A stretch of 64,000 nt of DNA from Brachybacterium sp042666875. Lineage in GTDB: Bacteria > Actinomycetota > Actinomycetes > Actinomycetales > Dermabacteraceae. This document shows, one piece after another, positions 17,028 through 25,229 of this stretch (position 1 is its first letter; every line of letters begins with the position of its first letter). A model generated the notes under the pieces. That model had not been told where the DNA came from. It searched no databases and was given only the letters and a program-made list of their open reading frames with translations. The stretch covers positions 372,001-436,000 of the forward strand of contig NZ_JBHTCX010000017.1 of NCBI RefSeq assembly GCF_042666875.1, read 5' to 3'. A program made the translations under genes and the position numbers.

Positions 17028-18670
17028 GCGAATTCGATCTCAGTGCGGAACAACTTGAGGCGGCAACTTCTCCCAAGGATCATCTCCTCATCGTCGCCCC
17101 GCCGGGGTGCGGCAAGACCGAGGTGCTGGCGCACCGCGCTGCGCAACAGATCGGTTTGCTGGAGCCGGACCAACGTGTCCTCGCGCTGACGTTTACGAAG
17201 CGGGCCCGTACGAACCTCGAGGAACGCCTGCGCTCGGTGCTCGGGCAAGTTCGGGCGCGGCGGCAGGTCGTCGTACGCAACCTCCACGGCTTCGCGACGC
17301 AGGTCGTGCTCGCCCACGGAAGGACGATTGGCCTGGACATGGAGGAGCTCGAGCTGCCAAAGACGAGCACGATGAGGCGTGCAATGGAGGCCGCGGAAGG
17401 CGGCCAGACCATGTACGACGCCGAGAAGATCCTCGCCGACGTCAAGCGCGGCCCGCTCTCAGACGCCGAGGTGCTGGGGGCCCTCCAACGGCGGGAGCGA
17501 AGCCAGGCTGTGCTGCTCGCCGAGAAGGTGGAGCGGACGCGCCAGGAGGCGAACCAGCTGCACTACGACGACCTCCTCCGGCATGCGCAAAGATTGCTAC
17601 ATATCCCGGCGGTTGCGCGTCTCTATCAGGCACACTTTGGCGCGGTACTCGTCGACGAGTTTCAGGACCTATCGATGCAACAACTCGACCTCGCCCTTTA
17701 CAGCTGCGCATCAAGGAGGACTTTTGCGGGCGACCCCCTCCAAGGCATCTACTCGTGGGCTGGAGCCGCTCCCGCCGAGGTCGAGGCCGAGATACGGAGG
17801 ACGTGCAGCGAGCCGATCAGGCTGCACGAGTCCTACCGTTCTTCACCGAAGGTGCTCGAGACTGTGAACTCGGTCAGCGAGCGGGTTGACCCTGGTTCCG
17901 CCCTGGTCTCCGCCCAGCCCGAGAAGTGGCCTGAGAGCGGCTGCTCAGCAACCCTTGTGATGCAGGACCGCACAGCCGAGGCAAAGCTGCTGGTGCGCTT
18001 GGCCGGGTCGATCCTGGCCCGTGACGCTCAAGCATCCATCGGTGTCATTGCCAGGGCTGCATGGCGCAGAGAAGACATCGACACAGCATTCTCGGAGGAG
18101 GAGGGCCTCCCCGTACGCCGTTGGGATCTCGCGGTGGACGACCCTGAGACGGTCGCCGTCATCCAGTCGACGGTCGCGGCCTTGCCACGCGGAGCGGGCC
18201 TCGACGAGGCGCGGCTAGCGGTGCTCGGCACAGTGGATCCAGCAGATATCGATGTCCGCGAGCTCATCAACGATGCATTCGACGTTCTGGAGCGAAGCGA
18301 TGCGGGGACGGCGAGGGCGGCCGTGAAGTCGATCAGAACTTCCGACCCCAAGCAGGCCGTTGGGCCAGGTGTCCATCTGCTCAACGCCCACACGGGTAAG
18401 GGCCAGCAGTTCGACTGGGTGTTCGTCATCGGTATTGAGGAAGGGCACCTTCCCAGCAAGCGCAACAACGAAGGCGACGCCCTTGCCGAGGAACAGCGGA
18501 CACTGCTGGTCATGCTCTCCAGGGCCCGTCACGGCTTGATCCTCACACGAGCCCGCCAGCAGGAAGGCTGGTATGGGCCTCGTCGGCTTTCCAAGAGTCG
18601 CTGGTGGTCAGACCTTCAGGCCGAATACTCGTCGGAAGAGGAGATCGAGAGCCATCTCTCCAAGGTCTGA
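17024..18670 (+). CDS. gajB: Gabija GajB-like UvrD/PcrA-type helicase
   Basis: A 548-aa superfamily 1 helicase-like ATPase. Walker A is PPGCGKTE (26-33), motif Ia LTFTKRAR (55-62), motif II VDEFQD (210-215), motif III GDPLQGIYSW (236-245), motif IV YRSSPKV, motif V HTGKGQQFDWVFVIG and motif VI VMLSRARHG. All core motifs are present, though the protein is shorter than true UvrD/PcrA (over 700 aa), as is usual for GajB. It starts with GTG inside the gajA stop. In Gabija, GajB senses DNA ends or depleted nucleotides and works with the GajA nuclease. A general repair helicase is the alternative, but the overlap with an OLD-TOPRIM gene argues for defence. Confidence 0.82.
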   Translation: MSEFDLSAEQLEAATSPKDHLLIVAPPGCGKTEVLAHRAAQQIGLLEPDQRVLALTFTKRARTNLEERLRSVLGQVRARRQVVVRNLHGFATQVVLAHGRTIGLDMEELELPKTSTMRRAMEAAEGGQTMYDAEKILADVKRGPLSDAEVLGALQRRERSQAVLLAEKVERTRQEANQLHYDDLLRHAQRLLHIPAVARLYQAHFGAVLVDEFQDLSMQQLDLALYSCASRRTFAGDPLQGIYSWAGAAPAEVEAEIRRTCSEPIRLHESYRSSPKVLETVNSVSERVDPGSALVSAQPEKWPESGCSATLVMQDRTAEAKLLVRLAGSILARDAQASIGVIARAAWRREDIDTAFSEEEGLPVRRWDLAVDDPETVAVIQSTVAALPRGAGLDEARLAVLGTVDPADIDVRELINDAFDVLERSDAGTARAAVKSIRTSDPKQAVGPGVHLLNAHTGKGQQFDWVFVIGIEEGHLPSKRNNEGDALAEEQRTLLVMLSRARHGLILTRARQQEGWYGPRRLSKSRWWSDLQAEYSSEEEIESHLSKV

Positions 18671-18811
18671 TGAACGTAAGGTCCTTCCTGCATGGTGCGA
18701 ATGCGGATGTTCCTTGATTGGGGCCTAAGAAGACCAGTAGAGCTTCTATGCCGGACGAGTCGAACGCGCGGTGTCGTGGGAGTCCTGCGCGGAGCTCTCG
18801 TGGAGTTCGCC

Positions 18812-19648
18812 TCAAGCTGGTTGTCCGCCTCTTGTCCGTACTTCCCACTTGATTGTCACCGACACATGTCCGGTGCCGCCGTAGTCGACAGTTGGCTCGA
18901 TCGCAACGACCTTGCACAGCACATGGCCGTCATCGTTGCGCATCACACCGATCGAGCCGATCTCGACCCTTGCCGATGTTCCCTCGTAGTCGAGCGCATC
19001 GGGGTCGTCGATCTCTATGAACTCATTGGCGTACCGGGCCAGCGCGACGACGCCGGGCCGCCCGCCGTTCATGTAGATCGCGCGAGCACCACAGTTGCTC
19101 CACCGGGTCTCCCACGACGGGGAACCCGGCTCCTCGTCGATGCTGATTGTGAACCGGCCACCGTTCTGCGTGAAGTCGAACTTCGCGCCAGCGTTCATGC
19201 CAAACCCTTTAGTGAACACCTGAGTGAAGTCGACGGTCGCATCGTGCGCTCGTGTCCGCAGGTCGGCCGGGAAGTCGCGCAGCCGAACACCGCAATCGCG
19301 CAGATGCTTCCAGCCGAGCCGATATACCTGCGGATTCGGATCGTACGTGCCGATGTGGACTACCGCGATGCCCGCCTGACTGACGAGCTCGGCGCATGGG
19401 ACACGGCTGGTACGCGAGTTCGCGCACGGCTCCAACGTCGTATAGAGCTCCGCGCCTTTTAGATCGATGCACTGCTCCTCGGCTTTGGCCAGAGCAACCT
19501 GCTCAGCGTGAAGGGCAGAGCGCTCGCCCTTGTGCCCAGTGGATAAGACTGTGTCACGTCGGGCTATGACTACTCCTACGCGAGCGTTGCCCTGTGACTT
19601 CAACGCTTCCTCGACCGCTAGGGTCGCATGCGCACGTTCGAAGTCCAT
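18812..19648 (-). CDS. RibD-like deaminase domain protein, unknown C-terminal half
   Basis: A 278-aa protein. Residues about 1-130 are a cytidine/deoxycytidylate deaminase-type fold with the zinc site His47-Ala-Glu49 (LHAEQVALAK) and the cysteine pair Cys75 and Cys85 (EPCANSRTSRVPC), followed by GTYDPNP and LRDCGVRL, like the deaminase half of RibD. The Cys pair spacing is one residue longer than in the common PC-x8-C form. Residues 140-278 match no family I can name; the segment contains YMNGGRPGVVALARYANEF. The ATG at 19646-19648 has a GAGAGG site. It is not near riboflavin genes and faces the Gabija-type pair at the island edge, so a nucleotide-deaminating defence role is a reasonable but unproven guess. 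Confidence 0.65.
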   Translation of the reverse strand: MDFERAHATLAVEEALKSQGNARVGVVIARRDTVLSTGHKGERSALHAEQVALAKAEEQCIDLKGAELYTTLEPCANSRTSRVPCAELVSQAGIAVVHIGTYDPNPQVYRLGWKHLRDCGVRLRDFPADLRTRAHDATVDFTQVFTKGFGMNAGAKFDFTQNGGRFTISIDEEPGSPSWETRWSNCGARAIYMNGGRPGVVALARYANEFIEIDDPDALDYEGTSARVEIGSIGVMRNDDGHVLCKVVAIEPTVDYGGTGHVSVTIKWEVRTRGGQPA

Positions 19649-19747
19649 TGACAGCTGCCTCTCTTTCCCTGGAGCCTCGCCGGGCAGGCCTCCCGACGCA
19701 TCGCCGCGGCCGGTTTTGGGGACGGACGCCCCTTGGGGAGGAACAGT

Positions 19748-19770
19748 GCCGCGGCCGACGCGGCCGCGGC
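19748..19770 (-). terminator. GC hairpin after the DUF2469 operon
   Basis: A perfect 9-bp stem (GCCGCGGCC 19748-19756, GGCCGCGGC 19762-19770) with a 5-nt loop lies 17 bases downstream of the DUF2469 stop on its strand. It probably ends the lepB-rnhB-DUF2469 transcript and marks the last clearly core sequence before the island. Confidence 0.55.
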
Positions 19771-19786
19771 CGGCGCGGCGTCGCCG

Positions 19787-20089
19787 CTACGGCAGGGAGA
19801 TGTCCGGCTTGTTGAGCTCCTCGATGTTGACGTCCTTGAACGTCACCACCCGCACGGAGCGGACGAAGCGGTTGGAGCGGTAGATGTCCCAGACCCAGAC
19901 GTCGGCCAGGCGCAGCTCGTAGAAGACCTCCCCGCCACCGGAGCGGACCTGCAGGTCGACCTGGTTGGCGAGGTAGAACCGGCGCTCGGTCTCGACCACG
20001 TAGGTGAACAGGCTGACCACGTCGCGATACTCGCGGAACAGCTGGAGTTCGAGGTCGGACTCGTAGTTCTCGAGTTCCTGGGCGCTCAC
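19787..20089 (-). CDS. DUF2469 family protein
   Basis: A 100-aa actinobacterial conserved protein (DUF2469) of unknown function, acidic at the N-terminus (MSAQELENYESDLELQLFRE) and rich in aromatic residues. It overlaps the rnhB stop by 4 bases (GTGA start) and is nearly always found just after rnhB in actinobacteria. That link suggests a function tied to RNase HII or to nearby translation genes. No catalytic motif is visible. Confidence 0.85.
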   Translation of the reverse strand: MSAQELENYESDLELQLFREYRDVVSLFTYVVETERRFYLANQVDLQVRSGGGEVFYELRLADVWVWDIYRSNRFVRSVRVVTFKDVNIEELNKPDISLP

Positions 20090-20835
20090 CGACGCTCCTC
20101 CTCATGCTGCGGGTGCCACTGGTCGTCCCACAGTACGCCAGCGCGCGAGGGTTCCGGCGCGTCGAGGGGAGTCGTCCCCAAGCGCCAGCTGCGGCGGTGA
20201 TGCTCATCGACGCCGAGGGTCTCGATCGCCCGGCGATGGGCGGCCGAGCCGTAGCCCTTGTTCGAGGCCCAGCAGTAGTCGGGGGCGAGAGCGTCCAGGG
20301 CCACCATCTCGGCATCGCGCGCGACCTTGGCGAGGATGCTGGCGGCCGCGACGCTGGCGCAGTCCCGGTCCGCGGCGACCCGCAGCTCGACCACGGGGGT
20401 CGGCCGCGCACCGTCGGCTGCTCGTGCGAGCTCGGCAGAGAGCACGTCGACGTTACCGTCCAGCACGATCGCGTCGATGTCGATCGCCAGCGCGTCGATG
20501 GCACGCACCGCGGCACGGGTCAGAGCGCGGATGATGCCGATCTCGTCGATCTCCGCGGCGCTGGCCCAACCGACGCTCCCGGCGAGGATGCTCTCGCGGA
20601 TGGGCGCCACGAGGGCTTCCCGGCGGCGGGCGGTGAGCAGCTTGGAGTCGCGGACCTCCTCGGGCAGGGCCGCGGCGCGCCCGTCGATCACCTCGATCGC
20701 GCAGGCGCCCATGGCGACCGGTCCGGCGAGTGCGCCGCGGCCGACCTCGTCGATGCCGACGACGATGCGTCGCCCGGGCCCGCAGCGGGAGGCCAGGGCG
20801 AGCTCAACGTCCAGGGTGGGAGCCGGTGTGCTCAC
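20086..20835 (-). CDS. rnhB: Ribonuclease HII
   Basis: RNase HII removes ribonucleotides from DNA by cutting 5' of the RNA residue. The 249-aa protein has the catalytic pair Asp-Glu in GIDEVGRGALAGPV, a third acidic residue in VLDGNVDVL and the fourth in the CASVAAASILAKVARD region, plus the NKGYG(S) loop. A larger open frame extends upstream to 21138, but the GTG at 20833-20835 gives a normal family length and overlaps the lepB stop by 4 bases (GTGA). It is part of the rplS-lepB-rnhB cluster. Confidence 0.93.
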   Translation of the reverse strand: MSTPAPTLDVELALASRCGPGRRIVVGIDEVGRGALAGPVAMGACAIEVIDGRAAALPEEVRDSKLLTARRREALVAPIRESILAGSVGWASAAEIDEIGIIRALTRAAVRAIDALAIDIDAIVLDGNVDVLSAELARAADGARPTPVVELRVAADRDCASVAAASILAKVARDAEMVALDALAPDYCWASNKGYGSAAHRRAIETLGVDEHHRRSWRLGTTPLDAPEPSRAGVLWDDQWHPQHEEERR

Positions 20836-21629
20836 GGCTGGTCGGGAACCTCGTCGAAGGTGTCCCCGGCCTCGCCCAGTCCGCTCCAGCGGCCGGCGGG
20901 CCAGAAGATGACCTCGGCCTTCCCGGTGACGTTGTCCTCCGGGACGAAGCCGTCCTCGCCCTGGACCTCGTGGTAGGCGGAGTCGGCCGAGGCGTAGCGG
21001 TTGTCCCCCATCACCCAGATCTTGCCGTCGGGCACCGTGACGTCGAACGCCGCCTTGCAGGCGGGCGTGTCGGGGTTGATGTACGGCTCGTCCAGCTCCG
21101 TGCCGTTGACACTGACGGCGCCGCCCTCCTCCTCGCACTCGACATGGTCGCCGGGCAGGCCGATCAGTCGCTTGACCAGATGATCCTGGGACGGATCGGG
21201 GGCGAGCCCGACGAGGCTGAGCACCATCATCATCCGGACCCGCGGCGTCGGGTCGTCGGTGACATCGCCCGGGATCCAGTTGTCGGGGTCCTCGAAGACG
21301 ACGACGTCACCGCGGTGGAGGTCGAACACGCCGGGGGTGAGCTTGGAGACCAGGATCTTGTCGTCCTGCAGCAGCGTGGGGTTCATCGAGGCCGAGGGGA
21401 TGTAGAACGGCTGGATGAGGAACGTCTTGACCAGCACCGCGATCAGCAGGGCGACCGCCATGGTCAGGACCGTGTCCAGCCACAGCGGCATCCGCCGGCG
21501 GCGCGACGGGCGGGCATCGGCCGAGGCGGCCGATGCCGGGGCGGCGCCGTCGGCGGACGCGGCGTCCTCGCCGGATGCGGCGTCCTGGGAGTCGGACACA
21601 GCGCGGCGGGTCTCATCGGGCGGGTTCAT
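20832..21629 (-). CDS. lepB: Signal peptidase I (first copy)
   Basis: A membrane-anchored type I signal peptidase (265 aa) that removes Sec and Tat signal peptides on the outer face of the membrane. After a ~48-residue Ala/Ser/Asp-rich cytoplasmic tail comes one membrane segment (DTVLTMAVALLIAVLVKTFL), then the Ser nucleophile motif PSASMNPTL, the Lys general base in HLVKRLIGLPGDHV and the box E sequence VMGDNRYASADSAYH. Catalytic residues are intact. It is followed by rnhB with a 4-bp overlap. A second, shorter paralogue lies 30 bases upstream. Confidence 0.93.
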   Translation of the reverse strand: MNPPDETRRAVSDSQDAASGEDAASADGAAPASAASADARPSRRRRMPLWLDTVLTMAVALLIAVLVKTFLIQPFYIPSASMNPTLLQDDKILVSKLTPGVFDLHRGDVVVFEDPDNWIPGDVTDDPTPRVRMMMVLSLVGLAPDPSQDHLVKRLIGLPGDHVECEEEGGAVSVNGTELDEPYINPDTPACKAAFDVTVPDGKIWVMGDNRYASADSAYHEVQGEDGFVPEDNVTGKAEVIFWPAGRWSGLGEAGDTFDEVPDQP

Positions 21630-21641
21630 CGCGGTGATCCT

Positions 21642-21660
21642 ATCCGCAGATCCTGCGGAT
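21642..21660 (-). terminator. Small hairpin between the two signal peptidase genes
   Basis: A 7-bp perfect repeat (ATCCGCA 21642-21648, TGCGGAT 21654-21660) starts at the lepB-2 stop codon and lies 12 bases before the start of the next lepB. It could reduce read-through or modulate translation of the downstream copy. Evidence is limited to symmetry and position. Confidence 0.3.
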
Positions 21661-22235
21661 CAGAGGGAGCCGCTGCGAGTGAGAGGCCACACGATGCGGT
21701 CGACGTCACCGACGACGCGCTCTGCGGGGATCATCCCGCCGCCCGGTGCGCCCAGCAGGTGCCGAGAATCGGTGGAGTCGGAGCGGTTGTCGCCGAGGAC
21801 GAACATGCGCCCGGCGGGGACCCGGAGATCGAAGTCGATCTCGCTGGGCGCGGTGCCCTCGGGCAGGTAGGGCTCCTCGAGGGGCACGCCGTCGACCGTG
21901 AGGGCCCCCGCGGGGTTGCAGCAGGCCACTCTGTCGCCGCCGACGGCGATCACGCGCTTGACCCAGTACCGGCCCCCGTCCGCCTGTGAGGGGGCGAAGT
22001 AGCCGGTGCCGTCGAAGACGACGACCTGCCCGCGCTCGGCCTCGCCGCGCTGCGTGCGGTCGGCGAGGATCACATCGCCTCGGGCCAGGGTGGGCTCCAT
22101 CGAGGCCGACGGGACACGGAAGGGCTGGACGACGAACTGGCGCACCGCGGCCGCGGTCAGCAGGAGCAGCACGACACAGACGGCGGCGGCCACCACCAGG
22201 TGGGGCCGCCGCCGTCCGCTGCTGTCCGGGGTCAT
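21660..22235 (-). CDS. lepB: Signal peptidase I (second copy)
   Basis: A 191-aa type I signal peptidase with one N-terminal membrane segment (VVAAAVCVVLLLLTAAAV). It has the Ser motif PSASMEPTL, Lys in YWVKRVIAVGGDRV and VLGDNRSDSTDSRH near the end. The domain between these boxes is shorter than in the neighbouring copy. It lies 7 bases after rplS. Two tandem copies suggest division of substrates; which one is essential cannot be told from sequence. Confidence 0.9.
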   Translation of the reverse strand: MTPDSSGRRRPHLVVAAAVCVVLLLLTAAAVRQFVVQPFRVPSASMEPTLARGDVILADRTQRGEAERGQVVVFDGTGYFAPSQADGGRYWVKRVIAVGGDRVACCNPAGALTVDGVPLEEPYLPEGTAPSEIDFDLRVPAGRMFVLGDNRSDSTDSRHLLGAPGGGMIPAERVVGDVDRIVWPLTRSGSL

Positions 22236-22242
22236 ACCCGGA

Positions 22243-22593
22243 TCAGGAGTGCTGGCGCTTCTCCTTGATGCGGGCCTTCTTGCCCGTCAGGCCGCGCAGG
22301 TAGTACAGCTTCGCGCGGCGCACGTCGCCGCGGGTGACGACCTCGATCTTGTCGACGGTCGGGGCGTGGATCGGGAACACACGCTCCACGCCGACACCGA
22401 AGGAGACCTTGCGGACGCGGAAGGTCTCGCCGACGCCGTGGCCCTGGCGGGCGATGACGTAGCCCTGGAAGACCTGGATACGAGAGCGGTTGCCCTCGAC
22501 GACCTTCACGTGCACCTTGACGTTGTCGCCGGCGCGGAAATCGGGGACGTCCTCGCGCAGGGACGCCTTGTCGAGCTCATCGAGCTTCTGCAT
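22243..22593 (-). CDS. rplS: 50S ribosomal protein L19
   Basis: L19 sits at the 30S-50S interface. The 116-aa product begins MQKLDELDKASLREDVPDFR, has the conserved GDNVKVHVKVVEG and FQGYVIARQG segments and ends in GKKARIKEKR. The 294-bp gap upstream (to the trmD end) is GC-rich with several inverted repeats and probably holds the promoter of the rplS-lepB-lepB-rnhB-DUF2469 operon; I see no recognisable leader RNA there. Confidence 0.97.
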   Translation of the reverse strand: MQKLDELDKASLREDVPDFRAGDNVKVHVKVVEGNRSRIQVFQGYVIARQGHGVGETFRVRKVSFGVGVERVFPIHAPTVDKIEVVTRGDVRRAKLYYLRGLTGKKARIKEKRQHS

Positions 22594-22887
22594 AGTGTGT
22601 CTCCAGCCCTCCGCCTCAGGTCGGACGGCATCGTTCGCGGGGCGCTCGTCGGCGCCCGTCCTGAACCGTCGATCCGGCGAGGAGCAGGCTCCTCGTGCCG
22701 GTGTGCTGGGCCTCTGGCAGCGACTCCCATCGCCACGGATCTGCCCGGCCGCTCGGTGCGTCCCTCCCCTGAGGCAGAGGGGCGCGCGGCGTGCACAAGG
22801 GCTCATTCTGTCAGCGCACGGAGGCCCCGGCAAGCCCCGACCCGTGGTGAGAGCGCTGGTCAGCGTCGGCGAACGGTGTCGGATCCG

Positions 22888-23640
22888 TCACCCGAGAGGG
22901 GCCGGGCCCTCGTCGTCGGCCGGAAGCAGGTCGGGCCGGCGTTCGCGGGTGCGGCGGCGGGACTGCTCCCGGCGCCAGGCGGCGATGCGCCCGTGGTCAC
23001 CGGAGAGCAGGATCGGCGGCGCCTCGCGCACGGTCCCGGCGGGGTCCGTCCAGGACGCCGGACGGGTGTACAGCGGGTACTCCAGCAGCCCGTCGGAATG
23101 GGACTCCTCGACCAGGCTGGCCGCGTTGCCGACCACTCCCGGGATCAGCCGGACGACGGCCTCGGTGATGGCCAGGACGGCGACCTCGCCGCCGTTGAGG
23201 ACGTAGTCGCCGAGCGAGACGAGGGCGACCTCGTGCCCCTGGTCGGCCAGGTGCTCGTAGACGCGCTCGTCGATGCCCTCGTACCGCCCGCAGGCCAGGA
23301 CGAGCCACTCCCGCTGCGACCAGTCCTGGGCGGTGGCCTGCGCGAAGGGTGCGCCGGCCGGGTTGGGGAAGATGATCAGGGGGTGGGCGTCGGCGCCCTG
23401 CGCCTCCCGGCCGGCGGAGAGCACGGCGGCGAAGGCCTCCGCCCACGGCTCGGGTTTCATGACCATGCCCGCTCCCCCGCCGAGCGGGGTGTCGTCGACC
23501 GTGCGGTGGCGGTCATGGGTCCACGTGCGCAGGTCGTGCACGTGCAGATCGAGGATCCCGTCGCGCCGCGCCTTGCCGATCAGGGACAGATCGAGCGGGG
23601 CGAGGTACTCGGGGAAGATCGTGACGACGTCGATGCGCAT
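22888..23640 (-). CDS. trmD: tRNA (guanine-N1)-methyltransferase
   Basis: TrmD methylates G37 next to the anticodon using S-adenosylmethionine, which prevents +1 frameshifting. The 250-aa protein has the SPOUT-fold knot signatures CGRYEGIDERV and SLGDYVLNGGEVA, plus TVDDTPLGGGAGMV and PLYTRPASW. It lies 8 bases after rimM and is part of the rpsP-khpA-rimM-trmD group. Confidence 0.96.
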   Translation of the reverse strand: MRIDVVTIFPEYLAPLDLSLIGKARRDGILDLHVHDLRTWTHDRHRTVDDTPLGGGAGMVMKPEPWAEAFAAVLSAGREAQGADAHPLIIFPNPAGAPFAQATAQDWSQREWLVLACGRYEGIDERVYEHLADQGHEVALVSLGDYVLNGGEVAVLAITEAVVRLIPGVVGNAASLVEESHSDGLLEYPLYTRPASWTDPAGTVREAPPILLSGDHGRIAAWRREQSRRRTRERRPDLLPADDEGPAPLG

Positions 23641-23648
23641 CGGAGGGC

Positions 23649-24236
23649 TCAGCGTTCGTCGGCCGGCGCCGGAGCGGAGGTGTCGGGCCCGTCGTCAGGG
23701 TCCTCCTCCGGCAGCTCGTCGAACAGGCCTCCGGGCGGGTCGGCCACGACGGTGCCGCCCTCAAGATCGACCTCGGGCACGAGCTGCTCCACCAGCGGCA
23801 GCTGGACGCGCTTGCCGCTCGGGGTGCGGACCAGCAGCAGGTCCTGCGCCGGGTAGTGGTCGACGCCGGTGACGGTGCCGAGCTCCCGGCCGTCGACGTG
23901 GCGCACGTCGAGACCCTTCAGCTGCGAGGGGTACCAGGCGTCGGGGTCCTCCTCGGCCTCCTCCTCGGCGTCCACGGACAGGGCCAGCTCGGCGCCGCGC
24001 AGCGATTCGGCGCCGGTACGGTCGGTCACCTCCTCGAAGGTCGCGTACCAGCGGTCCTGCTGGAGCCTGGTGCCGCGCACGGTGAGGGTCCGCTGCCCCT
24101 GACCGCCGGCGACCTCGAAGACCGTGCCCGGGGCCAGGCGCTCCTCGGGCTGATCCGTGCGCAGGTTCAGGGCGACCTCGCCCCGCAGGCCGTGCGCCCG
24201 GCCGATGGTCGCGACGATGACCTCGAATGTGCTCAT
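23649..24236 (-). CDS. rimM: 16S rRNA processing protein RimM
   Basis: RimM helps mature the 30S head by binding S19. The 195-aa protein starts at the ATG at 24234-24236 and shows IGRAHGLRGEVAL near the N-terminus, the PRC-barrel segment YPSQLKGLDV...LGTVTGV and a C-terminal PPGGLFDE. An extra acidic/proline tail follows. Its start overlaps the stop of the preceding lipoprotein gene by 4 bases (ATGA), so the lipoprotein is co-transcribed with it. Confidence 0.94.
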   Translation of the reverse strand: MSTFEVIVATIGRAHGLRGEVALNLRTDQPEERLAPGTVFEVAGGQGQRTLTVRGTRLQQDRWYATFEEVTDRTGAESLRGAELALSVDAEEEAEEDPDAWYPSQLKGLDVRHVDGRELGTVTGVDHYPAQDLLLVRTPSGKRVQLPLVEQLVPEVDLEGGTVVADPPGGLFDELPEEDPDDGPDTSAPAPADER

Positions 24237-25192
24237 ACCAGTCCTTCGTCTCCTTCGTCGCCGGTTCCGTCGTCGCCCTCCGTGGGCTCCGGTGAGGAGT
24301 ATCCGGCCGTGTCGCAGCTGGTGCCCAGTTCCGCCAGGGGCTCGCGCAGCCCCTCGGAGGAGGTGTCGCCGTCCAGGGCGTCCTGGAACGGTGCGCGCAC
24401 CTGCTCGAGTGCCGCCCGGACCCCGTCGTCGTCCACGGCCTCGATCTCGGCGGCGAGCAGGTCCGCTGTGGCCTGCACGTCGTCCATGCGATCCGCGGGC
24501 ACCGCCCGGGGGCTGAGGCCGACCAGCTTGAACATGTTCGAGGTCAGCACGTTGGCATTGGCGAAATGGGTCAGGGTGCCGGGGGTGTCGAACACGTCCG
24601 CGCACACCAGCGTGGCGGGCTTGGTGCCGTCCTCTCCGGGCTCGGCGGCCCAGCTCGCCGCCTCGGAGACGCTCGCGCACTGGCCGGCCACCTCGCCCCA
24701 GGCGGTCCGGAAACCGTCCCGATCGAGGTCGGCACCCTCCTCGGGCTCGGTGCGGAACCACTCGGCGAGCGTCGTGGCCGCGGCGCGGGCGTCCTCGGGG
24801 GCGCTCTCGAACGCGGCCTCGACGTCGTCACCGGTCATGGCATAGAAGAAGGGGTCCGACGGGCCGGCCTCGGGCGCGGTCCCGGCGCGGTCGAGGACCG
24901 TTCGGGAGAGGGGGTCGGTGTAGTCGGGGTCGCCCCAGAACTCCCCGCACGACGCGGTGAGGGCCGGATCCGGGGTCGTGGGCTCTGCGGTCGTCGCCGT
25001 GCCCGGGTCTGCGGTGCCGGGCCCGGCCGTGTCCTCCGGGTCTGCCGTGCCCGAGGAACACGCCGCCAGCAGGAGTGCAGCGCCCAGGGCGACGATCACC
25101 GCACCGGCGCCGCGCCGACCTGCGCCGTCGGCCCTCCGGCCGGCCCGGTCGTGCGCATGCCAGGAGCGGCCCTGCCGAGTCCCAGCGACCAT
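24233..25192 (-). CDS. Putative lipoprotein inserted in the rpsP-trmD operon
   Basis: An unrecognised exported protein. A basic stretch (HDRAGRRADGAGRRG) is followed by a hydrophobic core and the lipobox LLLAACSS, so the mature protein would be lipid-anchored at that Cys. A Thr/Pro/Gly linker follows, then a ~230-residue acidic, helical domain with three further Cys and no familiar motif. I list the ATG at 25192. A GTG at 25097-25099 directly before the hydrophobic core is an alternative and would avoid a strong hairpin at the first start. It overlaps rimM by 4 bases. A lipoprotein at this place in the operon is unusual; function unknown. Confidence 0.65.
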   Translation of the reverse strand: MVAGTRQGRSWHAHDRAGRRADGAGRRGAGAVIVALGAALLLAACSSGTADPEDTAGPGTADPGTATTAEPTTPDPALTASCGEFWGDPDYTDPLSRTVLDRAGTAPEAGPSDPFFYAMTGDDVEAAFESAPEDARAAATTLAEWFRTEPEEGADLDRDGFRTAWGEVAGQCASVSEAASWAAEPGEDGTKPATLVCADVFDTPGTLTHFANANVLTSNMFKLVGLSPRAVPADRMDDVQATADLLAAEIEAVDDDGVRAALEQVRAPFQDALDGDTSSEGLREPLAELGTSCDTAGYSSPEPTEGDDGTGDEGDEGLV

Positions 25193-25229
25193 GTCGAGCA
25201 TGGCCGGAGAGCCGGCAGGGCCGCTCCTG
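25161..25229 (-). repeat. 17-bp perfect inverted repeat around the lipoprotein start
   Basis: The arms CAGGAGCGGCCCTGCCG (25161-25177) and CGGCAGGGCCGCTCCTG (25213-25229) are exactly complementary and separated by 35 bases. The hairpin begins 19 bases after the khpA stop. The candidate ATG codons (25192, 25201) lie in its loop. It may end the rpsP-khpA transcript or control entry to the lipoprotein-rimM-trmD part. Confidence 0.7.

Larger units (their letters stand above)
3990..19747. other. Accessory defence island replacing yraN-comM-dprA(5')
   Basis: This block lies between the dprA stub and the terminator of the DUF2469/rnhB operon, where actinobacteria usually carry yraN, comM (yifB) and dprA. 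It holds type I restriction-modification genes, a Gabija-type pair, a GIY-YIG nuclease-like protein, a deaminase and decayed genes. The sequence is visibly less GC-rich than the flanks, especially in hsdS. I see no integrase gene, tRNA attachment site or clear flanking direct repeat, so entry by homologous recombination with a donor's flanks is the simplest explanation. The exact ends are uncertain by tens of bases. Confidence 0.7.

Noticed and set aside
6675..18670. BREX, DISARM or Zorya system
   Set aside because: None of the hallmark genes (pglZ, brxL, drmA/B, zorAB) is present; the content fits type I RM plus Gabija.
3990..19747. Prophage or integrative element with its own integrase
   Set aside because: No integrase, structural phage gene or attachment repeat was seen; xerC just outside is the housekeeping copy in its normal place.
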